Assembly: GCA_964542425.1 (NCBI GenBank) | Contig: CAZIUB010000032.1 | Location: forward strand, 1 to 13,134 | Source: Dongia_A sp964542425 | GTDB lineage: Bacteria; Pseudomonadota; Alphaproteobacteria; Dongiales; Dongiaceae | DNA: 13,134 nucleotides | Reading direction: 5' to 3' | Shown here: in pieces, positions 1-6,728 of the stretch | Position numbering within the stretch: position 1 is the first letter of the stretch | How the letters are laid out: each line of letters opens with the position of its first letter | Notes under the pieces: model-generated | The model's input: only the letters and a program-made list of their open reading frames with translations | The model's database searches: none | Told to the model about the DNA's origin: nothing | Translations under genes and position numbers: made by a program

Positions 1-43
1 AGGCTCCTGGCTGGGTAAACTCGAGAATGCTATTGTCGGTCAC
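1..43 (-). CDS. 5' end of a putative insertion-sequence transposase (partial, runs off window)
   Basis: On the minus strand a GTG codon at 43 is preceded by a good ribosome-binding site (AAAGGAG, around 52-58). It opens a frame reading MTDNSILEFTQPGA that leaves the window. Only 14 residues are visible. They resemble the short leader of IS256-type (mutator) transposases, which typically begin with a 'MT..N.. F.QP' stretch before the conserved domain, but this is recognition from memory on very little sequence. Context supports it: the substrate-binding protein gene just upstream on the same strand breaks off at about 111-118, as expected if an insertion element starts there. It could equally be an unrelated gene start. 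The catalytic part lies outside the window. Confidence 0.4.
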   Translation of the reverse strand, partial: MTDNSILEFTQPGA

Positions 44-117
44 GGCGTATCACTCCTTTGCTGGAGAAGTGGAGGCGTCGAACACCCCCACGATACGCCG
101 CCTTACCCTCTCACGCC
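1..117 (-). mobile_element. Probable end of an insertion sequence interrupting the binding-protein gene
   Basis: Homology to the substrate-binding protein stops around 111-118: after the minus-strand codons for Val-Thr the family normally continues Trp-Asp-Val-Val, but here the next codons are Ala-stop. The following minus-strand sequence (GAGAGGGTAAGGCGGCG, about 98-114) looks like the outer end of an element, followed at 43 by a start codon with a Shine-Dalgarno site. The exact terminus, inverted repeat and target duplication cannot be fixed because the other end is outside the window. Confidence 0.4.
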
Positions 118-362
118 GTCACCAACTTCCGCGCATAGCTCGCCTTCAGCTTGCCGAGTTCGCCGTCGTACTCCTCCTCGACGAGCTTGTTGCCGGTCGC
201 CGCCATCCACGGCTCGTAATAGGCCTTGCGCTGGCTTTCCGAATAGGCGCCGCCCCAAGAGACGGCGGTCAGGGAGCCTTCGGCGGCGGCCGGGGCGGGC
301 GTCAACGCGCCGGCCACGAGCACGGCCGCGATCAGGCCGGTGGTCAGAAGATGCAGCTTCAT
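111..362 (-). pseudogene. Truncated polyamine-type ABC transporter substrate-binding protein
   Basis: The ATG at 362 has a strong ribosome-binding site (GGGAGGG about 10 bases upstream on the minus strand). The product starts with a clear signal peptide: MKLH, a hydrophobic core LLTTGLIAAVLVAGAL, then PAPAAAEG with likely cleavage after AAA. The mature start (LTAVSWGGAYSESQRKAYYE, then PWMAATG and EEEYDGELGKLKA) is typical of periplasmic spermidine/putrescine-type binding proteins of about 340 residues. Only 83 residues remain before a TGA at 111-113, so about three quarters are missing. The break falls where the family would read VTWDVV, consistent with insertion of a mobile element. It lies 158 bp downstream of the transporter ATPase remnant on the same strand, as in a polyamine uptake operon. 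A functional binding protein is very unlikely. Confidence 0.8.
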
Positions 363-390
363 TGTCGTAAGCCCTCCCGTTAGGGCCGGG

Positions 391-407
391 CGGGAAACGA
401 TTTCCCG
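391..407 (-). other. Short hairpin upstream of the binding-protein gene
   Basis: CGGGAAA (391-397) and TTTCCCG (401-407) form a perfect 7-bp stem with a 3-base loop in the 158-bp gap between the ATPase and binding-protein genes. A second small inverted repeat, TCCGGC/GCCGGA, sits at 439-454. Neither is followed by a T run on the minus strand, so neither is a convincing intrinsic terminator. A processing or mRNA-stability element between operon genes is possible. Confidence 0.3.
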
Positions 408-520
408 ACCCAGGCTTGCTGTCGCGCCCCTCCTTGGTTCCGGCCCCCGCCGGAGTAGCATTCACCGGACCGGTAGTCATCCCGAAGGCGCCAAGGCCCG
501 CGGTCCAAGACACGATCGCG

Positions 521-1276
521 CTAGAACGCGTCCAGCGCCCGGCAATCCTCCGCGTGCCAGCCGATTCGGATGGTGGCGCCCGGCGAAAGCGCGGGCGTGC
601 CCTCCGAATTCGGCACCTTGATGATGAAATTGCTGCTGTCCAGGACGGCGACCCGGGCCCGCGTGTGGTCGCCCAGATAGATCAGCTCCTCGACCCGGGC
701 CTCGAACACGTTGGCGATGCCGGCGCCGTTGGGGTTGATGCGCACCCGCTCGGGGCGCAGCGAAAGCGTGGTCGCCGAGCCCGATTCACCGATCCGGACC
801 GCGAGCGCCCGCACCTCGCCATGCTCGCCGATCCGCACCCGACAAAGTCCCCCCTCGCGCGACACCACGGTTCCGACGAGGCGATTGTTCTCGCCGATGA
901 ATTGCGCGACGAAGGAATTCTCAGGCCGCTCGTAGAGATCCGCCGGCGTGGCCAGTTGTTGGATGGCCCCGTCGTTGAAGACGGCGACGCGGTTGGACAT
1001 GGTGAGCGCCTCGGCCTGGTCGTGGGTCACGTAGATGACGGTGACGCCCAGGTTTGCGTGGATGTGCTTGATCTCGATCTGCATGTGCTCGCGCAACTGC
1101 TTGTCGAGGGCGCCCAGGGGCTCGTCCATCAGCACCAGTTTCGGGTCGAAGACCAGGGCGCGGGCCAGCGCCACCCGCTGCTGCTGGCCGCCGGACAATT
1201 GCCCGGGCCGGCGCTTGCGCATCTTCGACAACTGGACCATGTCCAGCGCGCGCTCGACCGGCTCGGCATCGATCTC
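521..1276 (-). pseudogene. N-terminally truncated polyamine-type ABC transporter ATPase (PotA-like)
   Basis: The minus-strand frame ending at the TAG at 521-523 encodes the C-terminal two thirds of an importer ATPase. It has the ABC signature LSGGQQQR, Walker B (KLVLMDEPLGALD), the H-loop (IYVTHDQAEA) and then a C-terminal TOBE-type domain with ENNRLVG and RPERVRI. Family homology starts around VERALDMVQL (about 1258). Upstream of about 1276 the frame runs antisense through a transposase remnant up to 1441. Walker A and the Q-loop are therefore absent, as is a genuine start codon, so the protein cannot bind ATP normally. Family members are about 350-370 residues and about 250 remain here. The downstream neighbour is the truncated binding protein. 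No permease genes are in the window. Confidence 0.82.
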
Positions 1277-1738
1277 ATTCCCGCCTCCGCGCCCGAGGCA
1301 AGGGGGCGCTCCGAACGCATGTTTGGGACGCTCCAGGGCCGCCTGCCGCAGGAGTTGCGGGCGGCCGGAATCACCGGCATGGATGCCGCCAACCGCTACT
1401 TGCGCGAGGTGTTCGTGCCCGCCCACAACGTCCGCTTTCACGGGCCCGCCAGCGAACCCGGCACCGCCTTCATTCCCTATGTCGGGCGCGATCTGGCAGA
1501 TGTTCTGTGCGTCCAGGAAGAGCGCGTGGTCGGCAATGACAACACGGTACGATACAACGGGCTGTCATTGCAGATCCCGCCCGATCGCCACCGCCATCAC
1601 TACGTTAAGGTCAAGGCGCGGGTGCACGAATACCCCGATGGCCATCTGGCCGTATTTCATGGTCCGCGCTGCCTGGCGCGTTACCACGCCGACGGCCGGC
1701 CCATCGGCGAGAAGATCAATGCCAAATCAGCCGCTTAA
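1250..1738 (+). pseudogene. C-terminal remnant of an ISNCY-family (IS1202-like) transposase
   Basis: From about 1250 the plus frame ending in TAA at 1736-1738 reads RALDRLGIDLIP, then EARGRSERMFGTLQGRLP, VQEERVVGNDNTVRYNGLSL, and VRVHEYPDG-like and AVFHGPRCLARYH segments. I recognise this as the C-terminal portion of ISNCY-type DDE transposases, including the catalytic-Glu region around GRSER and the beta-rich tail. About 160 of the usual 400 or more residues remain. The frame stays open upstream to 416, but that part is antisense to the ABC ATPase gene and is not transposase, so a 440-residue call would be a chimera. The left half of the element is missing and the join to the ATPase remnant lies at about 1240-1280. 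The fragment should be inactive. Confidence 0.8.
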
Positions 1739-1759
1739 ATCCGTTGGGCGGCCGTGCCA

Positions 1760-1803
1760 TGTGGGGATGTGGACAACGAAAACTCGTTGCCCACATCCCC
1801 ACA
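1760..1803. repeat. Near-perfect 20-bp inverted repeat (hairpin) 3' of the transposase
   Basis: Positions 1760-1779 and 1784-1803 are reverse complements at 19 of 20 positions (A at 1773 opposite C at 1790 is the mismatch), with the 4-base loop AAAC. It begins 21 bp after the transposase stop. No T run follows. It may act as a transcription barrier that protects or isolates the element, or stabilise the transposase mRNA. Confidence 0.85.
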
Positions 1804-2025
1804 GGGCCACGAACAACAGCGGTCAATTGATGTGCTATGAAAATCGGTCATTTTAACTTGCTACCGACACGGTTTTCTCCGTCTTCCGGCAGGCGGAAGG
1901 CGGATTAACCAATTAAATTCGATCCCATGGAGGGATTGGCAACCAAACCAATCGAGTCCGCTGATCATGGGCCGCGCCCGATCCAATGCTCAAAGGGCCT
2001 TTCCGCACCCGAACAGCGGCGGATC

Positions 2026-3423
2026 TTAGGCCGCGCTCTTCAAGTGTCCGCCTTGTCGCAGCCAGTCGAGGGTGTCGTCGAGAGCGTACCGGAACCGAAC
2101 GAACAGGCGGTCGATATCGGCTTCGGTCGAGATCATCGGCGGACAGAAGGCAATCGAATCCCCGATCGAGCGCAGGATCAGCCCACGCTCCTGCGCCATC
2201 TGGATCAGGGTTGGTCCGACTTGGAGGCCGGGCTCGAAACTTTCCTTCGTCGCCTTGTCGCGTACCAGTTCGACCGCACCCACCAGGCCCACGCCGCGCG
2301 TCTCGCCGACCAAATTGTGATCGGCGCATTCGTGGAGCCACATCAGGAAGTGCGGGGCCAGCGCCGCCGCGTGCTCCATGATCTTGCGCTCCTCGTAGAT
2401 CTTGAGGGTTTCCAGCGCCACGGCGGCGGCCACCGGATGCCCGGCATAGGTGATGCCATGGCCGAAGGTGTTGTACTTGGCGCTGTTGTCGCGGATCGCC
2501 TCATAGACCCGCTGGTTGATCAGGATTGCCGAGATCGGCATCACGGCGGCCGACAATTGCTTGGCCATGCTCATGATGTCGGGTTTCAGGCCGAAGGTCT
2601 GACTGCCCCAGAACCTGCCGGTGCGCCCGAAGCCGCAGATCACCTCGTCGGCGACCAGCAGGATGTCGTATTTGCGCAAAACCGCCTGGATCTTCTCGAA
2701 ATAGGTCGGGGGCGGCACGATGACGCCGCCGGCACCCATCACCGGCTCGGCGAACATGGCGGCGACCGTGTCGGGGTCCTCGCGCAAGATCAGCGCCTCG
2801 AGATCGGCGGCGCAGCGGCTGGCGAATTCCTCCTCGGTCTCGCGTTCGAGGCCGTGGCGGTAGTGATGCGGGCACGAGGTATGCAGGATGCCCTCGATCG
2901 GCAGATCGAAATCCTTGTGCATCAATGGCAAGCCGGAGAGCGAGGCGGTGGCGAGCGTCACCCCGTGATAGGCGCGGATGCGCGAGATGAACTTCTTCTT
3001 GCGCGGCCGGCCGATCGCGTTGTTGAAGTAGCGGACCATCTTGATGATGGTGTCGTTGGCCTCCGACCCGGAATTGGCGAAGAAGGCCTTGGACATCGGC
3101 ACGGGTGCTATTCCGACCAGCTTCTCGGCCAATTCCACGGTCACGCCGGCCACTTTGTGGGTGAAGGTGTGGTAGTAGGGCAGCGTGCGCAACTGGCGGA
3201 CCGCGGCCTCGGTCAGGCGCGGCTCCTCGCCAAAGCCCAAGGACGAGCACCACAGGCCCGACAGGCCGTCGATGTATTCCTTGTCGAATTCGTCGTAGAC
3301 GTGAATTCCCTGGCCACGGGTGATCACGAGCCCGCCTTCCTCCTCGTTGCGCTTGGCGTTGGTAAAGCCGTGCATGTGGAAGGCAGCGTCCTTGGCGGAG
3401 AGCGAATTGGGTCTTGGGCTCAT
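2026..3423 (-). CDS. Class III (omega) PLP-dependent aminotransferase
   Basis: A 465-residue fold-type I aminotransferase that moves an amino group from an amine or omega-amino acid, usually to pyruvate. Seen: LWCSSLGFG near residue 60, the cofactor-phosphate loop NSGSEAND at 117-124, AYHG at 151-154, DEVICGFGRTG at 259-269, and the Schiff-base lysine in MAKQL (Lys288). The layout matches putrescine/GABA/taurine/beta-alanine:pyruvate transaminases, but the substrate cannot be read from sequence. I chose the ATG at 3423: an in-frame TTG at 3513 exists, but a good promoter (3499-3527) overlaps it and would start transcription downstream of it. The gene diverges from the thiol dioxygenase-amidohydrolase operon across 194 bp, so a shared pathway or regulator is plausible. 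The nearby broken polyamine transporter also makes an aliphatic amine a reasonable substrate guess. Confidence 0.9.
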   Translation of the reverse strand: MSPRPNSLSAKDAAFHMHGFTNAKRNEEEGGLVITRGQGIHVYDEFDKEYIDGLSGLWCSSLGFGEEPRLTEAAVRQLRTLPYYHTFTHKVAGVTVELAEKLVGIAPVPMSKAFFANSGSEANDTIIKMVRYFNNAIGRPRKKKFISRIRAYHGVTLATASLSGLPLMHKDFDLPIEGILHTSCPHHYRHGLERETEEEFASRCAADLEALILREDPDTVAAMFAEPVMGAGGVIVPPPTYFEKIQAVLRKYDILLVADEVICGFGRTGRFWGSQTFGLKPDIMSMAKQLSAAVMPISAILINQRVYEAIRDNSAKYNTFGHGITYAGHPVAAAVALETLKIYEERKIMEHAAALAPHFLMWLHECADHNLVGETRGVGLVGAVELVRDKATKESFEPGLQVGPTLIQMAQERGLILRSIGDSIAFCPPMISTEADIDRLFVRFRYALDDTLDWLRQGGHLKSAA

Positions 3424-3498
3424 GAGATGGATCTTTCCAGACAGGTGGACAAAACCAGGAAACCCGCCACCAATGGCAAGCTCCGCCGAATCCCACAG

Positions 3499-3527
3499 AA
3501 TATCTTCCGGCAACGAGGTCTAGTCAA
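3499..3527 (-). promoter_or_regulatory. Candidate sigma-70-type promoter of the aminotransferase
   Basis: On the minus strand TTGACT (3522-3527) is followed after exactly 17 bases by GATATT (3499-3504). This is 5 of 6 and 4 of 6 matches to the consensus -35 and -10 boxes. It would give a leader of roughly 70 bases before the ATG at 3423. For the divergent genes only a lone TATTAT (3572-3577), without a good -35 partner, was seen. Confidence 0.5.
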
Positions 3528-3617
3528 ATCGGGCAATTGGGCGCGACCCTATGGCTCGGCTCGCCCCTACGTATTATCGTGGCGCCGCGGACGCCTGGCC
3601 GGCGAGGGAGATATCCG

Positions 3618-4181
3618 ATGGCAACCGATCTTGGTCAATTCATTGCCGCCATGCGCGAGAAGGCGGCCGGTGCCGGCTCGCCGGCGGATTGCGTCACGGC
3701 GGTGGCGCCGTTGTTGTGGGAACTGGTGGGGCGCGCCAGCGAAATCCTCCGGCAGGAGCATTACCAGGCCCATCCCGATCACTACGCGCGCAATCCGCTC
3801 TATGTCGACGAGAAGGGGGGATTGTCGCTGTTCGCCATCGTGTGGTCGCCGGGACAATGGACGCCCATCCACGATCACGGCACCTGGGGCGTGGTGGCGG
3901 TGGTCGATGGTATTCTTGAGGAGCGCAATTACATTCGCATCGACGACCGCCGATCGGCGCATGAGAACATCAAGCTGGCGCGCGGCGGAATCAGCCTGTT
4001 GAATTCCGGCTCGGTCACCAGCTTCGTGCCCAATCCGGACCATATCCATGTGACTGGCGTGCCGGCGGAAAGAAATCGCGCGGTCAGCCTGCACCTTTAT
4101 GGGCGGGTGATGAACGATTACTACGTCTATGACCGGGAGAAGGGCACGCGCAAGCTGATCAGCGTCGACTTCAACCAGTAA
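3618..4181 (+). CDS. Cupin thiol dioxygenase (cysteine dioxygenase / 3-mercaptopropionate dioxygenase family)
   Basis: A 187-residue single-domain cupin, the usual size for bacterial type I cysteine dioxygenase-like enzymes, which use non-haem Fe(II) and O2 to convert a thiol to a sulfinate. Seen: PIHDHGTWGVV with His85 and His87 as iron ligands, and His144 in HIHVTG as the likely third His. Thirteen residues later comes SLHLY (Ser157, His159, Tyr161), matching the Ser-x-His-x-Tyr triad of the family. The position of the cysteine that crosslinks to this Tyr in mammalian enzymes is not Cys, as usual in bacteria. The substrate could be cysteine, 3-mercaptopropionate or another small thiol. The ATG at 3618 has GAGGGAG at a good distance. 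The stop codon is part of the next gene's ribosome-binding site, so the two are clearly co-transcribed. Confidence 0.85.
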   Translation: MATDLGQFIAAMREKAAGAGSPADCVTAVAPLLWELVGRASEILRQEHYQAHPDHYARNPLYVDEKGGLSLFAIVWSPGQWTPIHDHGTWGVVAVVDGILEERNYIRIDDRRSAHENIKLARGGISLLNSGSVTSFVPNPDHIHVTGVPAERNRAVSLHLYGRVMNDYYVYDREKGTRKLISVDFNQ

Positions 4182-4194
4182 GGGACCGCCTGAA

Positions 4195-5775
4195 ATGGGC
4201 CCGGAAAAGAAAACCGCCTTCGACTGGGTCGAGGCGCGGATGGGCGACCTCTCGGACTGGAACCAGATTATTTGGCACTGGGCCGAGACGGCCATGCGCG
4301 AATATCGATCCGCCGCCTGGTATGTCGAGCGGTTGACGGCCGAGGGATTCGAGGTGGAGGCCGGTACCGGCGGCATGCCGACCGCCTTTGGCGCCCGTTT
4401 CTCGATGGGCCAAGGGCCGGTGCTCGCATGCTATTGCGAATACGACGCTGTTCCCGGCAATTGCCAGGCGGCGAGCACGCGCCAAGAACCGCGCGCCGGA
4501 CTCTCGCCATCCGCGCCGGGCCACACCGATCCGCATTCGGCCCTGGGCATCTCGGTCCTGGGGGGAGCGCTCGCCACCAAGGCGGCGATGGAGCGGCACG
4601 ACATTTCCGGAACCATCGTGGTGTTCGGCGAACCCGCGGAAAAGCTCCGCCTCTCCAAGCCGGTGCACGCGGCCAAGGGCTATTACGACGGGCTTGACGC
4701 CGCGATCAGCTTTCACCCGACCTACATGCTGCCGCTGGCGAACACGGTTCGATGGGACACTCATTGCGGCGTCGCTTACGGGTGCGTCTACAGCTTCGAA
4801 TGCGGCGCGCCGGAGAGTTGGATGTCGGCCTCGACCGATAGCCCGATGCCGGCCAGTCACATCGCCGCTCGCGCGCCCGGAGCGACCGATGCGCTCTTTC
4901 ACATGTTCGGGCTGACCAAGCAGACGCAATCCAACATGCTGCCCTTTACCAGCGGCTGGTCGATCAGCGAGGCGATCCTGGTCGCCGGCCAGGCGACGGC
5001 CGATAATCTGCCGGCGGGATTGGCTCAGATCCAGTATCTATGGCGCACGCCGACGATCGAGATGGCGGAACTGGTCGCGCGCGTGCTGGACAACAACGCC
5101 GAGGCGGCCGCCAAGGCGGCGTTCTGCGACTGGCGCAAGATCTGGGTGACCAAGTCGCGCCCCGGCTTGCCCAACCACGTGCTGGCCAGGGCGACCTTTC
5201 GCAATATCGAGCTTGCCGGCGCGCCGCGCTGGGAGGGGGAGGCGATATCGCTCGCCCAGGCGATCCAGCGCGAACTGGGTCTTGCGCCCATGGCGCGCCC
5301 CTATATGGATGAAAGCGAACGGATGATCGATCCCGAAGCGGCGGAGCGATTGCTGCGCCAGCATCTGCCGCCTTCGCAACTCAATTCCACCAGCGACGAT
5401 TACACGGAATATTGCTGGCATTGCCCGAGTGCGCGGTTCTATATCGCGCGCCCGATGATGAAGGCGCCCGCGGGCTTTGCCTATCCTTCCTGGGCGATGA
5501 ACGCGCTAGGAGGCCTGAGGCCCTGCATCGATCCCATGATCCGGAGCGCGGCCAAGACGATTGCCGGAACGCTGCTGGATCTCTTGACCAAGCCCGATCT
5601 ATTGCGCCAAGCCGGCGATGAGTTTCGCGACCGCACCGGGGGTGGTGTCGGTGGCACGCAATGGATGGCGCCATTGTTGCCGAAGGATTTCCGCGTGCCC
5701 CATGATTTGCGCTGGCCGGAATACATCACCACCCAGCGCGGGACCGAATGGTGGATTCCGACGGCGATCGTGTGA
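4195..5775 (+). CDS. M20-family amidohydrolase-like protein (AbgB-like) with altered metal-site residues
   Basis: A 526-residue cytosolic protein resembling M20 amidohydrolases such as p-aminobenzoyl-glutamate hydrolase subunit B (about 480 residues). Landmarks: CEYDAVPG (81-88), GHTDPHSALG (109-118), GEPAEK (145-150), FHPTY (173-177), a central dimerisation-type region, then STSDDYTEYCWHCPS (397-411) and YPSWAMNALGG (429-439). Compared with the usual motifs (GHxCGH, AEE, HSW), the Cys ligand is Asp112, the second Glu is Lys150 and the C-terminal His is Pro430. The fold is clear, but canonical two-metal hydrolysis is doubtful. An extra C-terminal tail of about 60 residues (GGTQWMAPLLPKDF to the EWWIP end) is unfamiliar in AbgB. 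The start lies 13 bp after the dioxygenase stop, with AAGGGA as ribosome-binding site, so the genes are probably translated together. The substrate is unknown; an amide-linked thiol or amine would fit the neighbours. Confidence 0.75.
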   Translation: MGPEKKTAFDWVEARMGDLSDWNQIIWHWAETAMREYRSAAWYVERLTAEGFEVEAGTGGMPTAFGARFSMGQGPVLACYCEYDAVPGNCQAASTRQEPRAGLSPSAPGHTDPHSALGISVLGGALATKAAMERHDISGTIVVFGEPAEKLRLSKPVHAAKGYYDGLDAAISFHPTYMLPLANTVRWDTHCGVAYGCVYSFECGAPESWMSASTDSPMPASHIAARAPGATDALFHMFGLTKQTQSNMLPFTSGWSISEAILVAGQATADNLPAGLAQIQYLWRTPTIEMAELVARVLDNNAEAAAKAAFCDWRKIWVTKSRPGLPNHVLARATFRNIELAGAPRWEGEAISLAQAIQRELGLAPMARPYMDESERMIDPEAAERLLRQHLPPSQLNSTSDDYTEYCWHCPSARFYIARPMMKAPAGFAYPSWAMNALGGLRPCIDPMIRSAAKTIAGTLLDLLTKPDLLRQAGDEFRDRTGGGVGGTQWMAPLLPKDFRVPHDLRWPEYITTQRGTEWWIPTAIV

Positions 5776-5804
5776 AATTGCCGCATTGATCGACCCGGAG
5801 GGAG

Positions 5805-6710
5805 TCAGGGAAGTTCGCGAAATTCACCCAGGATGTGCCAGCAGATAGCCGCGATCACTAGCGATCCGCCAAGAAAGCTGGCGAGCGGCGGCACCTCGCC
5901 GAAGGCGAGCCAAACCCAGAGCGGGGAGAAGGGGACTTCGGTCGCACTCAATAGTGCCGCCTGAACCGAGGGGATGCGCCTCGCTCCGATCGTGTAGAGG
6001 CCAAGCCCCAACCCCTGGGTGACGATCCCGAACCCGGCCAACAACGCCAATTGCGGGCCAGAGACCGAGAGCGGCGCAGCGAAGGGGAGCGCGATCAGCA
6101 TGGCCACGAAACCGGAAAGTGCCGCGGCTTCGAGCATCGGCAGATCGCGATTGCGGCGCATGATCACCGTCATGATGGCCATGCTGAAGGTCATGAGCAG
6201 CGCCATCAGATCGCCCAGCAGCCGATCGCCGGATATGGCGATGGCCGCGCCAAAGGAGCCGCCCAACATCACCAATACACCCAATCCGGCGATCCCGCTC
6301 GCGATCAGCGTTCGTGTGAGAGCGCGTTCGCCGAGCCACGCCCAGGCGAGGCCCGCGGTCCAGAACGGCAGCGTGGCGTAGATGATCGTCACGTTGGCGA
6401 TGCTGGTATTCCTGAGGGCGGTGATGAAGGCGAGCTTGCCCAGGGCCGAGATCACGATCAGCAGCAAGGCGGTCGGCGCGAGGACGCGCCGGAAGTCCAA
6501 CACCAGGCGACGGCGCTCGATCATCGCCAGCGCGAAAATCGACAGGCAGCCGAACAGCCCACGCCAGAACAGGATGGTCCACACGTCGGGCGTGAGGCCG
6601 CGAATGAAGAGGCCCGATGTGCTCCAGGCAATCGCCGAGGCAAGGACCAGGGCAAAACCCAAACGGTCCAGTTCGGCGCGCTGCTGGGATCGCGATGATG
6701 GCTCAGGCAT
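5805..6710 (-). CDS. EamA/DMT-superfamily permease
   Basis: A 301-residue integral membrane protein with about ten hydrophobic segments in two EamA repeats, the standard drug/metabolite transporter layout. The first repeat starts at LGFALVLASAIAWSTSGLFI (about 17-36) and the second at GDLMALLMTFSMAIMTVI (about 165-182). The characteristic FWRGLFG, ALRNTSIANVTIIYATLPFW and GARRIPSVQAALLSATE segments are present. Such permeases mostly export amino acids or other metabolites, and the substrate cannot be deduced. It is the last gene of the four-gene minus-strand operon, starting 18 bp after the MFS gene. It converges on the amidohydrolase gene with 29 bp between stops and no visible intrinsic terminator. 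The ATG at 6710 has only a weak ribosome-binding site (GGAAA), in line with coupling to the upstream gene. Confidence 0.88.
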   Translation of the reverse strand: MPEPSSRSQQRAELDRLGFALVLASAIAWSTSGLFIRGLTPDVWTILFWRGLFGCLSIFALAMIERRRLVLDFRRVLAPTALLLIVISALGKLAFITALRNTSIANVTIIYATLPFWTAGLAWAWLGERALTRTLIASGIAGLGVLVMLGGSFGAAIAISGDRLLGDLMALLMTFSMAIMTVIMRRNRDLPMLEAAALSGFVAMLIALPFAAPLSVSGPQLALLAGFGIVTQGLGLGLYTIGARRIPSVQAALLSATEVPFSPLWVWLAFGEVPPLASFLGGSLVIAAICWHILGEFRELP

Positions 6711-6728
6711 GCGCTGGGATTTCCGGAA

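Larger units (their letters stand above)
1250..1869 (+). mobile_element. Right-hand fragment of an ISNCY-type insertion sequence
   Basis: It comprises the transposase C-terminus, the 3' non-coding part with a long hairpin (1760-1803), and a probable right end at about 1847-1869 (GTCATTTTAACTTGCTACCGACA region). Read from the other strand, the end begins TGTCGGTAGCAAG, a form typical of such ends as I recall them. A related sequence, GGTCAATTGATGTGCTAT (1821-1838), precedes the end motif GGTCATTTTAACTTGCTAC (1846-1864) as an imperfect direct repeat, perhaps a transposase-binding site. The left end is absent, so this is a deletion remnant. Confidence 0.6.

Noticed and set aside
416..1300. N-terminal half of the long plus-strand frame ending in the transposase remnant
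   Set aside because: It is antisense to the ATPase remnant (LSGGQQQR, Walker B and TOBE all on the minus strand). Transposase similarity starts only at about 1250.
1884..1908. CTTCCG/CGGAAG hairpin as terminator of the aminotransferase gene
   Set aside because: The stem is only 6 bp, there is no T run on the minus strand, and it is more than 100 bp past the stop.
1927..4002. Plus-strand open frame of 691 codons opposite the class III aminotransferase
   Set aside because: It lies antisense to a gene with complete family motifs, runs into the out-of-frame dioxygenase region, and its translation is low-complexity (His, Arg, Gly, Asp). It is a typical shadow frame of GC-rich coding DNA.
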